Of a DNA stretch of 33,836 bases, positions 6,474 to 14,995 are shown piece by piece. The DNA is taken from positions 1 through 33,836 of the forward strand of contig NZ_NHSQ01000073.1 of the NCBI RefSeq assembly GCF_016653465.1. The letters run 5' to 3'. Under the pieces are notes generated by a model. It saw nothing but the letters and a program-made list of their open reading frames with translations. It had not been told where the DNA came from and searched no databases. The stretch is from Thiocystis minor. GTDB taxonomy: Bacteria; Pseudomonadota; Gammaproteobacteria; Chromatiales; Chromatiaceae. The translations under genes were made by a program, and so were the position numbers. The stretch's first letter is position 1, and each line of letters begins with the position of its first letter.

Positions 6474-8486
6474 ATGGACATGAATCCAGTCCTGCCGCTG
6501 GCCGGGCTGGCGGTGGCGCTAGCCCTGACCTCGTCCGCAGTGTCGCTGTTCGCCAGCCGCGAGCCACGGGCGTTGCGGCGATTCGCCATGCCACTGGTCG
6601 GGCTGGCCGGCCTCGCGGCGCTGGCGGCGGGGCTGTGGGCCTTGATCGCGGACGGCAGCGCCACCGCGACCCTGCCGCTCGGGCTGCCCTGGCAGCCCTG
6701 GCGGGTGCGGGTGGACGCGCTCTCCGGGCTCTTTCTCATGATCATCGGTCTGGTGACCGTCGCGGTTGGCATCTATGGCCGCTCCTATGTCCGTAGCTAC
6801 GAACGCGGTCGCGATTCGCTGACCGCGCTCGGCGGTTTCACCGGTCTCTTCCTGACCGGCATGCTGCTGGTGACGCTAGCCGACGATGCCTTTCTCTTCA
6901 TGGTGGCCTGGGAAGTCATGTCCCTGTCTTCCTATTTCCTGGTGGCCTTCCAGCACGAGCACGCCGCCAACCGGCGCGCCGCCTTTCTCTATCTGCTCAT
7001 GGCCCATGTCGGCGGACTCACCATCCTGCTCGGCTTCGGGGTGCTGGCGGCCTTCGGTCATGGGTTCGAGTTCACGGCCATGCGCGACGCGGTGCTCTCG
7101 CCCGGCTGGGCGAGCGTCGCCTTCGGCCTGGTGTTCGTCGGTTTCGGCATGAAGGCGGGTCTGATGCCGCTGCATGCCTGGCTGCCGGAGGCCCACCCGG
7201 TCGCGCCCTCCTATATCTCGGCGCTGATGTCCGGGGTCATGCTGAAGATGGCGGTCTATGGCTTCATCCGCGTGGTGTTCGATCTGATCGGCGACATCCA
7301 GTGGCAGTGGGGCGTGATCGCGCTCCTGGTCGGCAGCGTCTCGGCGCTGATGGGGGTGCTGTTCGCGCTGATGCAGACCGATCTGAAGCGGCTGCTCGCC
7401 TATTCGTCGGTGGAGAATCTCGGCATCATCTTTATCGCGCTTGGACTGTCGCTGGTGTTTCTCGGCACCGGACATTCCCTGTTGGGCTCGCTTGCGCTGC
7501 TGGCCGCCCTTTATCACTCCATCAATCACGCGCTCTTCAAGGGTCTGCTGTTCCTCGGCGCGGGCACCATCCTGCACGGCACGCACGAGCGCGATCTGGA
7601 ACAGATGGGTGGTCTGCTGCGGCGCATGCCCTGGACCGGCGCCTTCTTCCTGATCGGCTGTCTGTCCATCTCCGCGCTGCCGCCCTTCAATGGCTTCGTG
7701 TCCGAGTGGCTGATTTTCCAGTCGGCCCTGCAAGCCTGGCAACTCGACAGCGGGGTGCTGCGCAGCATCATACCGATCGCCTCGGCGGTGCTGGCGCTCA
7801 CCGGCGCGCTGGTGGCGGCGACCTTCGTCAAGGTCTACGGCATCGCCTTTCTCGGTCAGGCGCGCTCGCGTCATGTGCGACACGCCCGACAGGGCGCGGT
7901 CGGCATGCGGGTCGGGATGGGTCTGCTGGCGGGGTTGTGCGTGCTGTTCGGCGTCCTGCCGACCCAGGTCATCGCGCTGATCGAGCCGGTATCGGTGCAA
8001 TTGTTGGGTGGCGGATTGCCCGAGTCGGGCGCCCAGGGCTGGCTGTGGCTGACGCCGATCTCCTCGGATACGGCAAGCTACAGCGCGCCGCTGACCATCC
8101 TGCTGCTGGCGCTGATCGCCGGGGTAGCGTTCTGGTGGTTTGCGCGCGGGGTGCCACGACGCATTCGACGCAGCGATCCCTGGGACTGCGGGTTTGCGCC
8201 GCCCTCGCCCCGGATGCAGTACACGGCGGCTTCATTCGCGCAGCCGATCCGGCGGGTGTTCGGACTGCTGTTCGAGATCGATGAATCCCGGCCCGAGTTC
8301 GATGATCCCGCGCCGCGTTATCGGCTCAAACTGACCGATCGCGCCTGGGGGCTCTTCTATATCCCGGTGGCGCGTGCGGTCGAATCGGCCTCGCGGCGGG
8401 TGGTGCGCCTGCAATCGGGGAACGTGCGGGTCTATCTTGGCTGGACGCTGGGAACACTGCTGGTGCTGCTATGGATCATCTCGTGA
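6474..8486 (+). CDS. hyfB: hydrogenase-4 component B-like / NuoL-type ion-translocating subunit
   Basis: A polytopic inner-membrane protein of 670 residues in the Mrp antiporter / NuoL family, with about 16 predicted membrane segments. It shows the TM5 glutamate motif MVAWEVMSLSSYFLV, the KAGLMPLHAWLPEAHP segment with the conserved lysine and histidine, the LKRLLAYSSVENLG signature, and a C-terminal extension as in HyfB/HycC. It is expected to pump protons or Na+ in a complex I-like assembly. ATG 6474 is chosen; TTG 6459 and ATG 6480 are alternatives in the same frame and no start has a strong ribosome site. Its stop overlaps the next gene (TGATG at 8484-8488). The assignment to the Hyf-like family is firm; the ion is unknown. 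Confidence 0.93.
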   Translation: MDMNPVLPLAGLAVALALTSSAVSLFASREPRALRRFAMPLVGLAGLAALAAGLWALIADGSATATLPLGLPWQPWRVRVDALSGLFLMIIGLVTVAVGIYGRSYVRSYERGRDSLTALGGFTGLFLTGMLLVTLADDAFLFMVAWEVMSLSSYFLVAFQHEHAANRRAAFLYLLMAHVGGLTILLGFGVLAAFGHGFEFTAMRDAVLSPGWASVAFGLVFVGFGMKAGLMPLHAWLPEAHPVAPSYISALMSGVMLKMAVYGFIRVVFDLIGDIQWQWGVIALLVGSVSALMGVLFALMQTDLKRLLAYSSVENLGIIFIALGLSLVFLGTGHSLLGSLALLAALYHSINHALFKGLLFLGAGTILHGTHERDLEQMGGLLRRMPWTGAFFLIGCLSISALPPFNGFVSEWLIFQSALQAWQLDSGVLRSIIPIASAVLALTGALVAATFVKVYGIAFLGQARSRHVRHARQGAVGMRVGMGLLAGLCVLFGVLPTQVIALIEPVSVQLLGGGLPESGAQGWLWLTPISSDTASYSAPLTILLLALIAGVAFWWFARGVPRRIRRSDPWDCGFAPPSPRMQYTAASFAQPIRRVFGLLFEIDESRPEFDDPAPRYRLKLTDRAWGLFYIPVARAVESASRRVVRLQSGNVRVYLGWTLGTLLVLLWIIS

Positions 8487-9451
8487 TGCCGGACGGCTTG
8501 ATGCTCTCGGCCTGGCTCATCGCCCTGCTGCAAGCGCTGCTCTACGTGGCGCTCGCGCCGCTACTCATCGGCTGGGTGCGGAAGGTCAAGGCGCGGCTCC
8601 AGAACCGGCGCGGCGCGCCGCTGCTGCAACCCTACGCGGATCTGCGCAAGCTGCTGATCAAGGAAACGCGGGTCCCGCATACCGCCTCGCCGCTGTTTCG
8701 CATGGCGCCCTACATCGTCTTCGTCGCGACCTGGCTGGCGGCGGCGACCGTCCCGCTGGTGGCGCTCGATCTGCCAATCGCCCGGATCGCCGACATCATC
8801 GTGCTGGTCGGCCTGCTCGCGCTGGCCCGCTTCTTTCTGGCCCTGGCCGGGATGGACGTGGGCACCGCCTTCGGCGGCATGGGCGCCTCGCGCGAGATGC
8901 TGATCTCCTCGCTGGCCGAGCCCGCCATGCTGATGGCCGTCTTCACCCTGGCCATGACCGCCCACAGCACCAGCCTGGAGAGCGTCATGAGCCATCATCT
9001 GGCCGATGGCTTCGTGCTGCGACCCTCCTACCTGTTCGCCCTCGGTGCCCTGCTGCTGGTCGCGCTCGCCGAGTGCGGGCGCATTCCGGTAGACAATCCA
9101 GCGACCCATCTGGAACTGACCATGATCCATGAGGCCATGCTGCTGGAATATTCCGGCCGGCATCTGGCGCTGATGGAATGGGCAGCGCAGGTAAAGCTGC
9201 TGCTCTATGGCGTGCTGATCGCCAACGTCTTTTTCCCCTGGGGCGTGGGCCGGGAGTTCACGCCGCTGGCGCTCGGTCTGGGTCTGCTCGCGGTGCTGGC
9301 CAAGCTCGCGCTCCTGGGTGCCGCCCTGGCGATCGCCGAGCATGTGGTGGCCAAGATGCGTCTTTTCCGTGCCCCGGCCTTCCTGAATCTGGCGCTGCTG
9401 CTGGCCCTGCTCGGTCTGTTGAGCCATGTCATCCTGGAGATCGGCGCATGA
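8486..9451 (+). CDS. hyfC: hydrogenase-4 component C-like / NuoH-type subunit
   Basis: A membrane protein of 321 residues in the NuoH/HyfC/HycD family, which links the peripheral electron-transfer arm to the membrane pumps. Typical segments are QPYADLRKLLIKE near the N-terminus, the loop GMDVGTAFGGMGASREM, and AECGRIPVDNPATHLELTMIHEAMLLEYSG, with the acidic residues that form the quinone/proton entry region. ATG 8486 is coupled to the upstream stop (TGATG); an alternative ATG at 8471 lies in the same frame. It ends in an ATGA overlap with the next gene. Confidence 0.93.
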   Translation: MPDGLMLSAWLIALLQALLYVALAPLLIGWVRKVKARLQNRRGAPLLQPYADLRKLLIKETRVPHTASPLFRMAPYIVFVATWLAAATVPLVALDLPIARIADIIVLVGLLALARFFLALAGMDVGTAFGGMGASREMLISSLAEPAMLMAVFTLAMTAHSTSLESVMSHHLADGFVLRPSYLFALGALLLVALAECGRIPVDNPATHLELTMIHEAMLLEYSGRHLALMEWAAQVKLLLYGVLIANVFFPWGVGREFTPLALGLGLLAVLAKLALLGAALAIAEHVVAKMRLFRAPAFLNLALLLALLGLLSHVILEIGA

Positions 9452-10170
9452 CGCTCGCCCTCTTGCCGTTGCTGCAACAGTTCGTCCTCTTGCTGGCGGC
9501 CCTGGTGCTGTTCCTGTCCTTCGTCCTGCTGGCGCAGGCACGCCTCATCTCCGCCATCCATAGCTTCGCCTGGCAGGGCGCGCTGGTGGCGGCGGTCACC
9601 CTGACGGTCGCGGTCGCCGGAGAGACGCACCATCTCTATTTTTCGGCCATCCTGACCCTGGCGCTCAAGGCGCTGCTGATTCCCTGGATGTTGCATCGTC
9701 TGACCCGCCGACTGGGACTGGAGCGTCATACCGAGGATCTGCACTGGCCCACCCTGGCGATCATGGCCGCGGTCGTGCTAGTGATCTTCAGCTACTGGCT
9801 GGTCACGCCGATGGTGGCGCAGGGTCTCGCCTTCACCCGCAACATCATCGCGGTCAGTCTGGCAGTGGTGTTGATCGGGCTCTTGATGATGGTCGTCCGT
9901 CAGCAGGCCGTGGCCCAGGTGCTCGGCTTCATGTCGATGGAGAACGGGCTCTTTCTCGCCGCCGTCTCGGCCACCGCCGGCATGCCGCTGGTGGTGGAAC
10001 TGGGCGTGGCCTTCGACGTGCTGGTGGCGATGGTGCTGTTCGGGGTCTTCTTCTTTCAGATCCGCGAGAGTATCGACTCGCTCGACGTGGATCGGCTCAA
10101 CCGGCTGACCGAGACCGCCGACCCGGTCGGCGCCAATCCATTCGCCACGACCGATGAGGTGAGCCAGTGA
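9448..10170 (+). CDS. hyfE: hydrogenase-4 component E-like membrane subunit
   Basis: A 240-residue hydrophobic protein with about seven predicted membrane helices, matching HyfE, which occupies the NuoJ/NuoK (MrpC-like) position. The helix with SMENGLFLAAVSATAGMP carries the conserved glutamate of the NuoK/MrpC type. The start is ATG 9448, overlapping the hyfC-like stop by ATGA; the open frame extends much further upstream but only as antiparallel noise inside hyfC. GTGA coupling to the next gene at 10167. Confidence 0.9.
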   Translation: MTLALLPLLQQFVLLLAALVLFLSFVLLAQARLISAIHSFAWQGALVAAVTLTVAVAGETHHLYFSAILTLALKALLIPWMLHRLTRRLGLERHTEDLHWPTLAIMAAVVLVIFSYWLVTPMVAQGLAFTRNIIAVSLAVVLIGLLMMVVRQQAVAQVLGFMSMENGLFLAAVSATAGMPLVVELGVAFDVLVAMVLFGVFFFQIRESIDSLDVDRLNRLTETADPVGANPFATTDEVSQ

Positions 10171-11660
10171 CGCCGCTCTTGCTCACCCTGCTGGCGCCGC
10201 TCATCGGCGGTCTGGCGCTCGCCTTGCTGCGTCCGCTGACCCTGGCCGGCTGGCTGAATCTCGCGGTCTCCGCGCTCACCCTGGGCGGCGCGGTCTGGCT
10301 GGCCTGGTCGGTGGCGGTGACTGGACTCATCGAGGGTATGAGCTTCCGGGTGGACGCCTTCAATGTCTATCTGGTGGTCCTGACCGCCTTCGTCGGCCTG
10401 ACCACGTCGATCTTCTCCCGGCCCTACATGCGCTATGTCTGCTCGACCGGCAAACTTGGCACGGGCAGCATGCGGGTCTATCACAGCATGTATCAGGCGT
10501 TCATGCTGACCATGCTGGTGGCGCTGACCACCGACAATCTGGGCGTGCTCTGGGTGGCGATCGAGGGGGCGACCCTGGCGACCGTACTGCTGGTGTCGCT
10601 GTATCGCACCCCGGAGGCAGTGGAGGCGGCCTGGAAATACTTTATCCTCTGTGGCGTGGGCATCGCGCTGGCCCTGTTCGGGACGGTGCTGACCTATTTC
10701 GCCGCCCAGCATGCGATCCTTCCGTTGAGCGGCGTCGACGGGGATCCGGGCGCGGGTCTGACCTGGAGCGTGCTCTATGCGCACGCCGCTGAACTCGATC
10801 CCACGGTGATGCGGATCGCCTTCGTCTTCCTGCTGGTCGGCTATGGCACCAAGGTCGGTCTGGTACCCATGCATCAGTGGCTCCCGGACGCCCATTCGGA
10901 AGGCCCGACGCCCATGTCCGCCGTGCTCTCCGGGCTGCTGCTCAATGTCGCGCTCTATGCCGTGGTGCGGCTCAAGATGCTGGTGGACGGCTCGCTCGCG
11001 GGCACTGAAACGCCGCATCTGGCCGGGGCACTGCTGATGGGCTTCGGGCTGGTCTCCTTCACGGTGGCTGGGCTGTTCCTCCATCGTCAGCGCGACATCA
11101 AGCGCATCTTCAGTTATTCGTCGATCGAGCACATGGGTCTGATGACCTTCGCCTTCGGACTCGGCGGGCCGCTCGCCACCTTCGGCGCCTTGCTGCACAT
11201 GCTGGTACATTCGCTGACCAAATCGGCCATCTTCGTCACCGTCGGTCATGCCACGCATATCGCCGGCACTCAGGCGATCGATGGCATTCGCGGACTCATC
11301 CGCACCCAGCCGGCGGTCGGCTGGTCGCTGCTGCTCGGGGTCGTCGCCATCGCCGGCTTTCCGCCCTTCGGCGTCTTCACCAGCGAATTCCTGCTGCTGA
11401 CCGCCACCATGCAATCGCAGCCCTGGTTCACCTTCGCCCTCGTGAGCGGTTTGGCCATCGCCTTCGCGGGTCTGTTCCGGCATCTGCATCCGATGGTCTA
11501 TGGCCCCGCGCCCGAGGGTCAGTTGCCGGTCCAGGCCAACATGCTGCCGGTGCTGCTCCATCTGGGGCTGGTGCTCTGGCTGGGGTTGTCCATCCCGGAC
11601 TTTCTGGCCATCTGGCTGGATCGGGCGACCCAGTTGATCACGGGGACGCATCTGCTATGA
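10167..11660 (+). CDS. hyfF: hydrogenase-4 component F-like / NuoN- or NuoM-type ion-translocating subunit
   Basis: The second antiporter-like subunit, 497 residues. It begins with GTG 10167, overlapping the previous TGA, with GAGG upstream. It shows the TM5 glutamate (LWVAIEGATLATVLLV), the YGTKVGLVPMHQWLPDAH segment and KRIFSYSSIEHMGLM, as in HyfF. With HyfB this gives two potential pumping channels; a HyfD-type third subunit, found in the E. coli hyf operon, is not present. An ATGA overlap joins it to the large-subunit gene. Confidence 0.93.
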   Translation: MTPLLLTLLAPLIGGLALALLRPLTLAGWLNLAVSALTLGGAVWLAWSVAVTGLIEGMSFRVDAFNVYLVVLTAFVGLTTSIFSRPYMRYVCSTGKLGTGSMRVYHSMYQAFMLTMLVALTTDNLGVLWVAIEGATLATVLLVSLYRTPEAVEAAWKYFILCGVGIALALFGTVLTYFAAQHAILPLSGVDGDPGAGLTWSVLYAHAAELDPTVMRIAFVFLLVGYGTKVGLVPMHQWLPDAHSEGPTPMSAVLSGLLLNVALYAVVRLKMLVDGSLAGTETPHLAGALLMGFGLVSFTVAGLFLHRQRDIKRIFSYSSIEHMGLMTFAFGLGGPLATFGALLHMLVHSLTKSAIFVTVGHATHIAGTQAIDGIRGLIRTQPAVGWSLLLGVVAIAGFPPFGVFTSEFLLLTATMQSQPWFTFALVSGLAIAFAGLFRHLHPMVYGPAPEGQLPVQANMLPVLLHLGLVLWLGLSIPDFLAIWLDRATQLITGTHLL

Positions 11661-13408
11661 CCCAATCAGACGCTAGGAGCCCGCTTGCGGGCGGCAGTCC
11701 TCCATCGGATCCCGCCGGCTCGTCCGCCAATCGTCCGCAAACGGGCGCCGACGAGCCGTCGGCTCGGCCCCGCCGCTTCGACTGGCTGTCCGAGTTTCTG
11801 GCCCGACTGGAAGACGAACACATCGTCGCGCACCGGGGCGACGCGCGCATCCTGGCCCCGGCGCACCGTCTGGTGCTGGATCCCGAGGATTGGGCGGTCG
11901 CCGCCAAACTGGCGGCAGCGATGGGGATGCGTCACGCCGGACTCTGGGCCGATCCGCTGGATGACGGCGAGACGGAAGCAGGAACCGATGAGCCTTGCAT
12001 CCGCGTCCGCGCCTGTCTGGAGCAGGCCGGCGACTATCTGGTGATCGAGACCGATGTCCCGCTGAACCGTCCGCTGCTGGGCTCTCAGACCCCTGTCTAT
12101 CCAGGGCTGGACCGGCTGGAGCGTCACGCGCATGACCTGACCGGCGTGGTCTTCACGGGCCACCCCTTCGACTCCACTCAGGACAGGCCGGACGAGCGCC
12201 GCTGGACCCGCCATCAAGCCTGGCCCGCCGAGCGTTTTCCGCTGCGCCATGATTTCCCGCTGCGCGGCGAGACCACCCGACGCACCCCCGCCGACACTGA
12301 CTATCCCTTCGTGCGCGTCCAGGGCGCCGGCGTTTACGAGATCCCGGTCGGCCCCGTCCACGCCGGCATCATCGAACCGGGGCATTTTCGCTTCCATGCC
12401 ATGGGCGAGGAGGTGCTGCGTCTGGAGCAACGGTTTGGCTACGTCCACAAGGGCATCGAAAAGCTCGCGGTGGGTCGCGATCCGGCCGGACTGATTCGGC
12501 TCGCCGGGCGCGTCTCCGGCGACTCCACCGTCGCCCATGCCTGGGCCGCCTGTCAGGCCATCGAGCGCGCCACCGGGTGCGCGGTGCCGCCACGCGCGCT
12601 GACGCTGCGCGCGGTCATGGCCGAGCGCGAGCGGATCGCCAACCATCTCGGCGACATCGGCGCCATCTGCAACGATGTCGGTTTTGCCTTTGCCCATGTT
12701 CAGTGCGCGCGGCTGCGCGAGCAATGGCAGCGGCGCTCGCACGAGCTGTTCGGACATCGTCTCATGATGGACGCGCTCATCCCTGGCGGTGTCGTCCATG
12801 ATCTGTCCGCCGACGCCTTTCTGGCATTGCGCCAGGATCACGCCGCGCTGCATCGCGCCGTCGAGCCACTGTTCGATGTGATCGACGATCACCCCTCGCT
12901 GGACGACCGCCTGATCGCCACCGGCATCCTGTCCCTGACGGATGCCCGCGCGCTCGGCTGCACCGGCTATGTCGGCAAGGCCAGCGGGCTGCGGTTCGAT
13001 GTCCGCCGCGACAATCCCTATCCGCCCTATGACGGCGTGCGCGTGGAGGAATCCGTGGAGACCGAGGGCGATGTGGCCGCGCGGGTGCGGGTACGCATGG
13101 CGGAGGTGCGCGGCAGTCTCTGGATGCTCGACCGCCTGCTCGATGCCCTGCCGGAGGGCGCAATCGCCGTGCCCCTGCCCGCCGCCCCGCCGGGCGCGGT
13201 CGGTCTGGGGCTGATCGAGGGCTGGCGCGGCGAGATCCTCTGCTTCGTGCGCTTCGATGTCGCGGGACACATCGCGCGCTACTTCCCGCGCGACCCGAGC
13301 TGGTTTACCTGGCCCGCGCTGGAGCGTCTCATCCTTGGCAACATCGTCCCCGACTTCCCGGTCTGCAACAAATCGGTCAATGGGTCTTACGCGGGGCAGG
13401 ATCTGTAA
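11657..13408 (+). CDS. hyfG: HyfG-like large subunit (NuoC-NuoD fusion) lacking NiFe ligands
   Basis: A 583-residue peripheral subunit. The first 40 residues are low-complexity, a NuoC/HyfG N-terminal-like domain covers about 40-190, and a hydrogenase-large-subunit/NuoD-like domain about 225-583. It begins with IPVGPVHAGIIEPGHFRF (229-246). Group 4 NiFe hydrogenases have a CGxC motif just after this; here the place reads GRVSGDS (284-290), with serines and no cysteine pair. The C-terminal DPCxxC motif is replaced by DFPVCNKS (566-573). Without these four cysteines no NiFe site can form, so it is not a hydrogenase. This matches the Ehr (energy-converting hydrogenase-related) class described between complex I and group 4 hydrogenases. 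It probably forms the quinone- or substrate-facing site with the HyfI-like subunit. Overlaps: ATGA before, TAATG after. Confidence 0.9.
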   Translation: MTQSDARSPLAGGSPPSDPAGSSANRPQTGADEPSARPRRFDWLSEFLARLEDEHIVAHRGDARILAPAHRLVLDPEDWAVAAKLAAAMGMRHAGLWADPLDDGETEAGTDEPCIRVRACLEQAGDYLVIETDVPLNRPLLGSQTPVYPGLDRLERHAHDLTGVVFTGHPFDSTQDRPDERRWTRHQAWPAERFPLRHDFPLRGETTRRTPADTDYPFVRVQGAGVYEIPVGPVHAGIIEPGHFRFHAMGEEVLRLEQRFGYVHKGIEKLAVGRDPAGLIRLAGRVSGDSTVAHAWAACQAIERATGCAVPPRALTLRAVMAERERIANHLGDIGAICNDVGFAFAHVQCARLREQWQRRSHELFGHRLMMDALIPGGVVHDLSADAFLALRQDHAALHRAVEPLFDVIDDHPSLDDRLIATGILSLTDARALGCTGYVGKASGLRFDVRRDNPYPPYDGVRVEESVETEGDVAARVRVRMAEVRGSLWMLDRLLDALPEGAIAVPLPAAPPGAVGLGLIEGWRGEILCFVRFDVAGHIARYFPRDPSWFTWPALERLILGNIVPDFPVCNKSVNGSYAGQDL

Positions 13409-13920
13409 TGTTTCGGATTCTCGGACAATCATTCACCGCTGGCGTGGTCACCGAGCCGCCGCCCGACCACGAAGACACGGAACTGGCGCGTCTCGGCATC
13501 GAACTGCGCCGGCTGATCGACGCGCGCTTCGGGCGCAGTCTCGCCATCCGTCAAGTGGACGCCGGCTCCTGCAACGGCTGCGAGCTGGAAATTCATGCCC
13601 TCAACAACCCTTATCATGATGTCGAGCGCTTTGGTCTCCATTTCGTCGCCTCGCCGCGCCACGCCGACGCACTACTGGTGACGGGTCCGGTCTCGCGCCA
13701 CATGGAGACGGCGCTTCGCCGGACCTGGCGCGCCATGCCCTCGCCCAAATTCGTGATCGCCGCTGGCGAGTGCGCCTGCAATGGGGGCGAGTTCGGCGTC
13801 TCCTACGCGAGCTGCGGCGCGGTGGAAAACGTCCTCCCGGTCGATGTCAAAATCCCCGGCTGCCCGCCGATGCCGCTCGATCTGCTCAAGGGTCTGCTCG
13901 GGGCGCTGCGGACAGCCTGA
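13408..13920 (+). CDS. hyfI: HyfI-like small subunit (NuoB-type, one [4Fe-4S] cluster)
   Basis: A 170-residue NuoB/HyfI-type small subunit. The cluster ligands are in GSCNGCELE (Cys55, Cys58), GECACNGG (Cys122) and PGCPP (Cys152). This is the N2-like / proximal [4Fe-4S] arrangement of complex I and membrane hydrogenases. It starts at ATG 13408, overlapping the large-subunit stop (TAATG). It closes the six-gene cluster. No HyfH (NuoI-like two-cluster ferredoxin) gene lies beside it, so the immediate electron donor to this cluster is not encoded here. Confidence 0.93.
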   Translation: MFRILGQSFTAGVVTEPPPDHEDTELARLGIELRRLIDARFGRSLAIRQVDAGSCNGCELEIHALNNPYHDVERFGLHFVASPRHADALLVTGPVSRHMETALRRTWRAMPSPKFVIAAGECACNGGEFGVSYASCGAVENVLPVDVKIPGCPPMPLDLLKGLLGALRTA

Positions 13921-14044
13921 TACCCCGGCACCGCGCTGGTATCCTGACGAGCCGCCAGGTTGGCGCCTTCGCGTCAATGAACGCTGTGGTTCCAAGCCGA
14001 ACCGCGCCGACCAGAGAATACTTGAATCCCGCTCTCACAACCCC

Positions 14045-14146
14045 ATTCAGATTCATGAATTTAAACCGCGTCTCACGGCTCATCGTCGGTGATTCGCTCG
14101 GCGGGGGCACCCAAGATCGCGCCAGATCCATCTTGATGCGGTTTAA
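14045..14146. promoter_or_regulatory. leader of the diheme cytochrome gene with inverted repeats
   Basis: In the 241-bp gap before the cytochrome gene, ATTC-N8-GAAT occurs at 14045-14060, the spacing I recall for the sulfide-responsive repressor SqrR. It overlaps the perfect palindrome ATTCATGAAT (14051-14060). A separate 9-bp inverted repeat, TTAAACCGC (14061-14069) and GCGGTTTAA (14138-14146), brackets the rest. The function is inferred only from motif similarity. Confidence 0.35.
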
Positions 14147-14161
14147 CCTGTGGAGGTTTTC

Positions 14162-14995
14162 ATGTCACATTCGAGCATTGCGCGTTTTACCTTACCCATG
14201 CTCTTCAGTGTCCTGCTCTCGCCCGCGGTCGCCGACGAGGCTTTCTCGATCGCCCAGGCGGAGTACGATCAGGCGCTCGCCCTGACGCCGGACCTGGAGA
14301 ACGGTCGCCGGACCTATCTCACCTGTGCCGTCTGCCACCGCCCCGAGGGCTGGGGAACGGCCGATGGAACCTACCCGCAGATCGCCGGCCAGTCGCGCAC
14401 CGTCATCGTCAAGCAATTGGCCGATATCCGCGCACGTAACCGGGACAACCCCTTGATGTATCCTTTCTCCCTGCCGCGCATCCTGGGAGGACCGCAACAG
14501 ATCGCCGACGTTGCCGCCTATGTCGCCCAACTGCCGATGACCGCCCACAACGGCAAGGGTCCGGGTGTCGATCTGGAACTCGGCGGACAGCTCTATGCCG
14601 AGCATTGCGCCAAGTGTCACGGCGAACGCGGCGCGGGGAACGAGGCCGATCACATCCCGGCGGTTGCCGGTCAGCATTACCCCTATACGATGCGGCAGTT
14701 CGACGCCATCCGCGAGGGACGGCGGAAAAACGCCGATCCGAAGATGGTGAAGCAGATTCATGGCTTCACCGCGCGCGACCAGACGGCGGTCCTGGACTAC
14801 GCCTCGCGCCTGCCCGTGCCCCCGGAAAAGCTGGCACCGGATGGCTGGATGAATCCGGATTTCCCCGCCTATGTCCGCGGCCCCATGAATTTCCCCCCAA
14901 TGCCGCCCATGCCGCCAGCCCCGCCGCCTGGAATGATGGAGATGCCTTCCCTGCCAGCGCTGCCGACTTATCCGGCACCGCCGCCAGAACGTTGA
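14162..14995 (+). CDS. periplasmic diheme cytochrome c (c4-like)
   Basis: A 277-residue exported cytochrome. Signal peptide is about residues 1-25, with cleavage near AVADEA. Two c-type heme sites are visible: CAVCH (55-59) and CAKCH (149-153). Each lies in a cytochrome c domain, with candidate distal methionines in NPLMYPF and DPKMVKQ. The last 45 residues form a Pro/Met-rich tail. The start is ATG 14162, with GGAGG at 14152-14156. The gene follows the Hyf-like cluster on the same strand but after a 241-bp gap with its own possible control region, so co-transcription is uncertain. It converges with the diguanylate cyclase gene, with the 3' ends overlapping by 28 bp. A role as soluble electron carrier is likely; the partners are unknown. 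Confidence 0.92.
   Translation: MSHSSIARFTLPMLFSVLLSPAVADEAFSIAQAEYDQALALTPDLENGRRTYLTCAVCHRPEGWGTADGTYPQIAGQSRTVIVKQLADIRARNRDNPLMYPFSLPRILGGPQQIADVAAYVAQLPMTAHNGKGPGVDLELGGQLYAEHCAKCHGERGAGNEADHIPAVAGQHYPYTMRQFDAIREGRRKNADPKMVKQIHGFTARDQTAVLDYASRLPVPPEKLAPDGWMNPDFPAYVRGPMNFPPMPPMPPAPPPGMMEMPSLPALPTYPAPPPER

Noticed and set aside
10056-11651. 531-codon open frame opposite the HyfF-like gene
   Set aside because: Antisense shadow produced by GC-rich codon bias; low-complexity Gln/His/Arg-rich sequence.
11666-13432. 588-codon open frame on the minus strand opposite the HyfG-like gene
   Set aside because: Composition is antisense-like (many Gln, His, Arg, Asp), with no family resemblance; the plus strand encodes clear conserved motifs.
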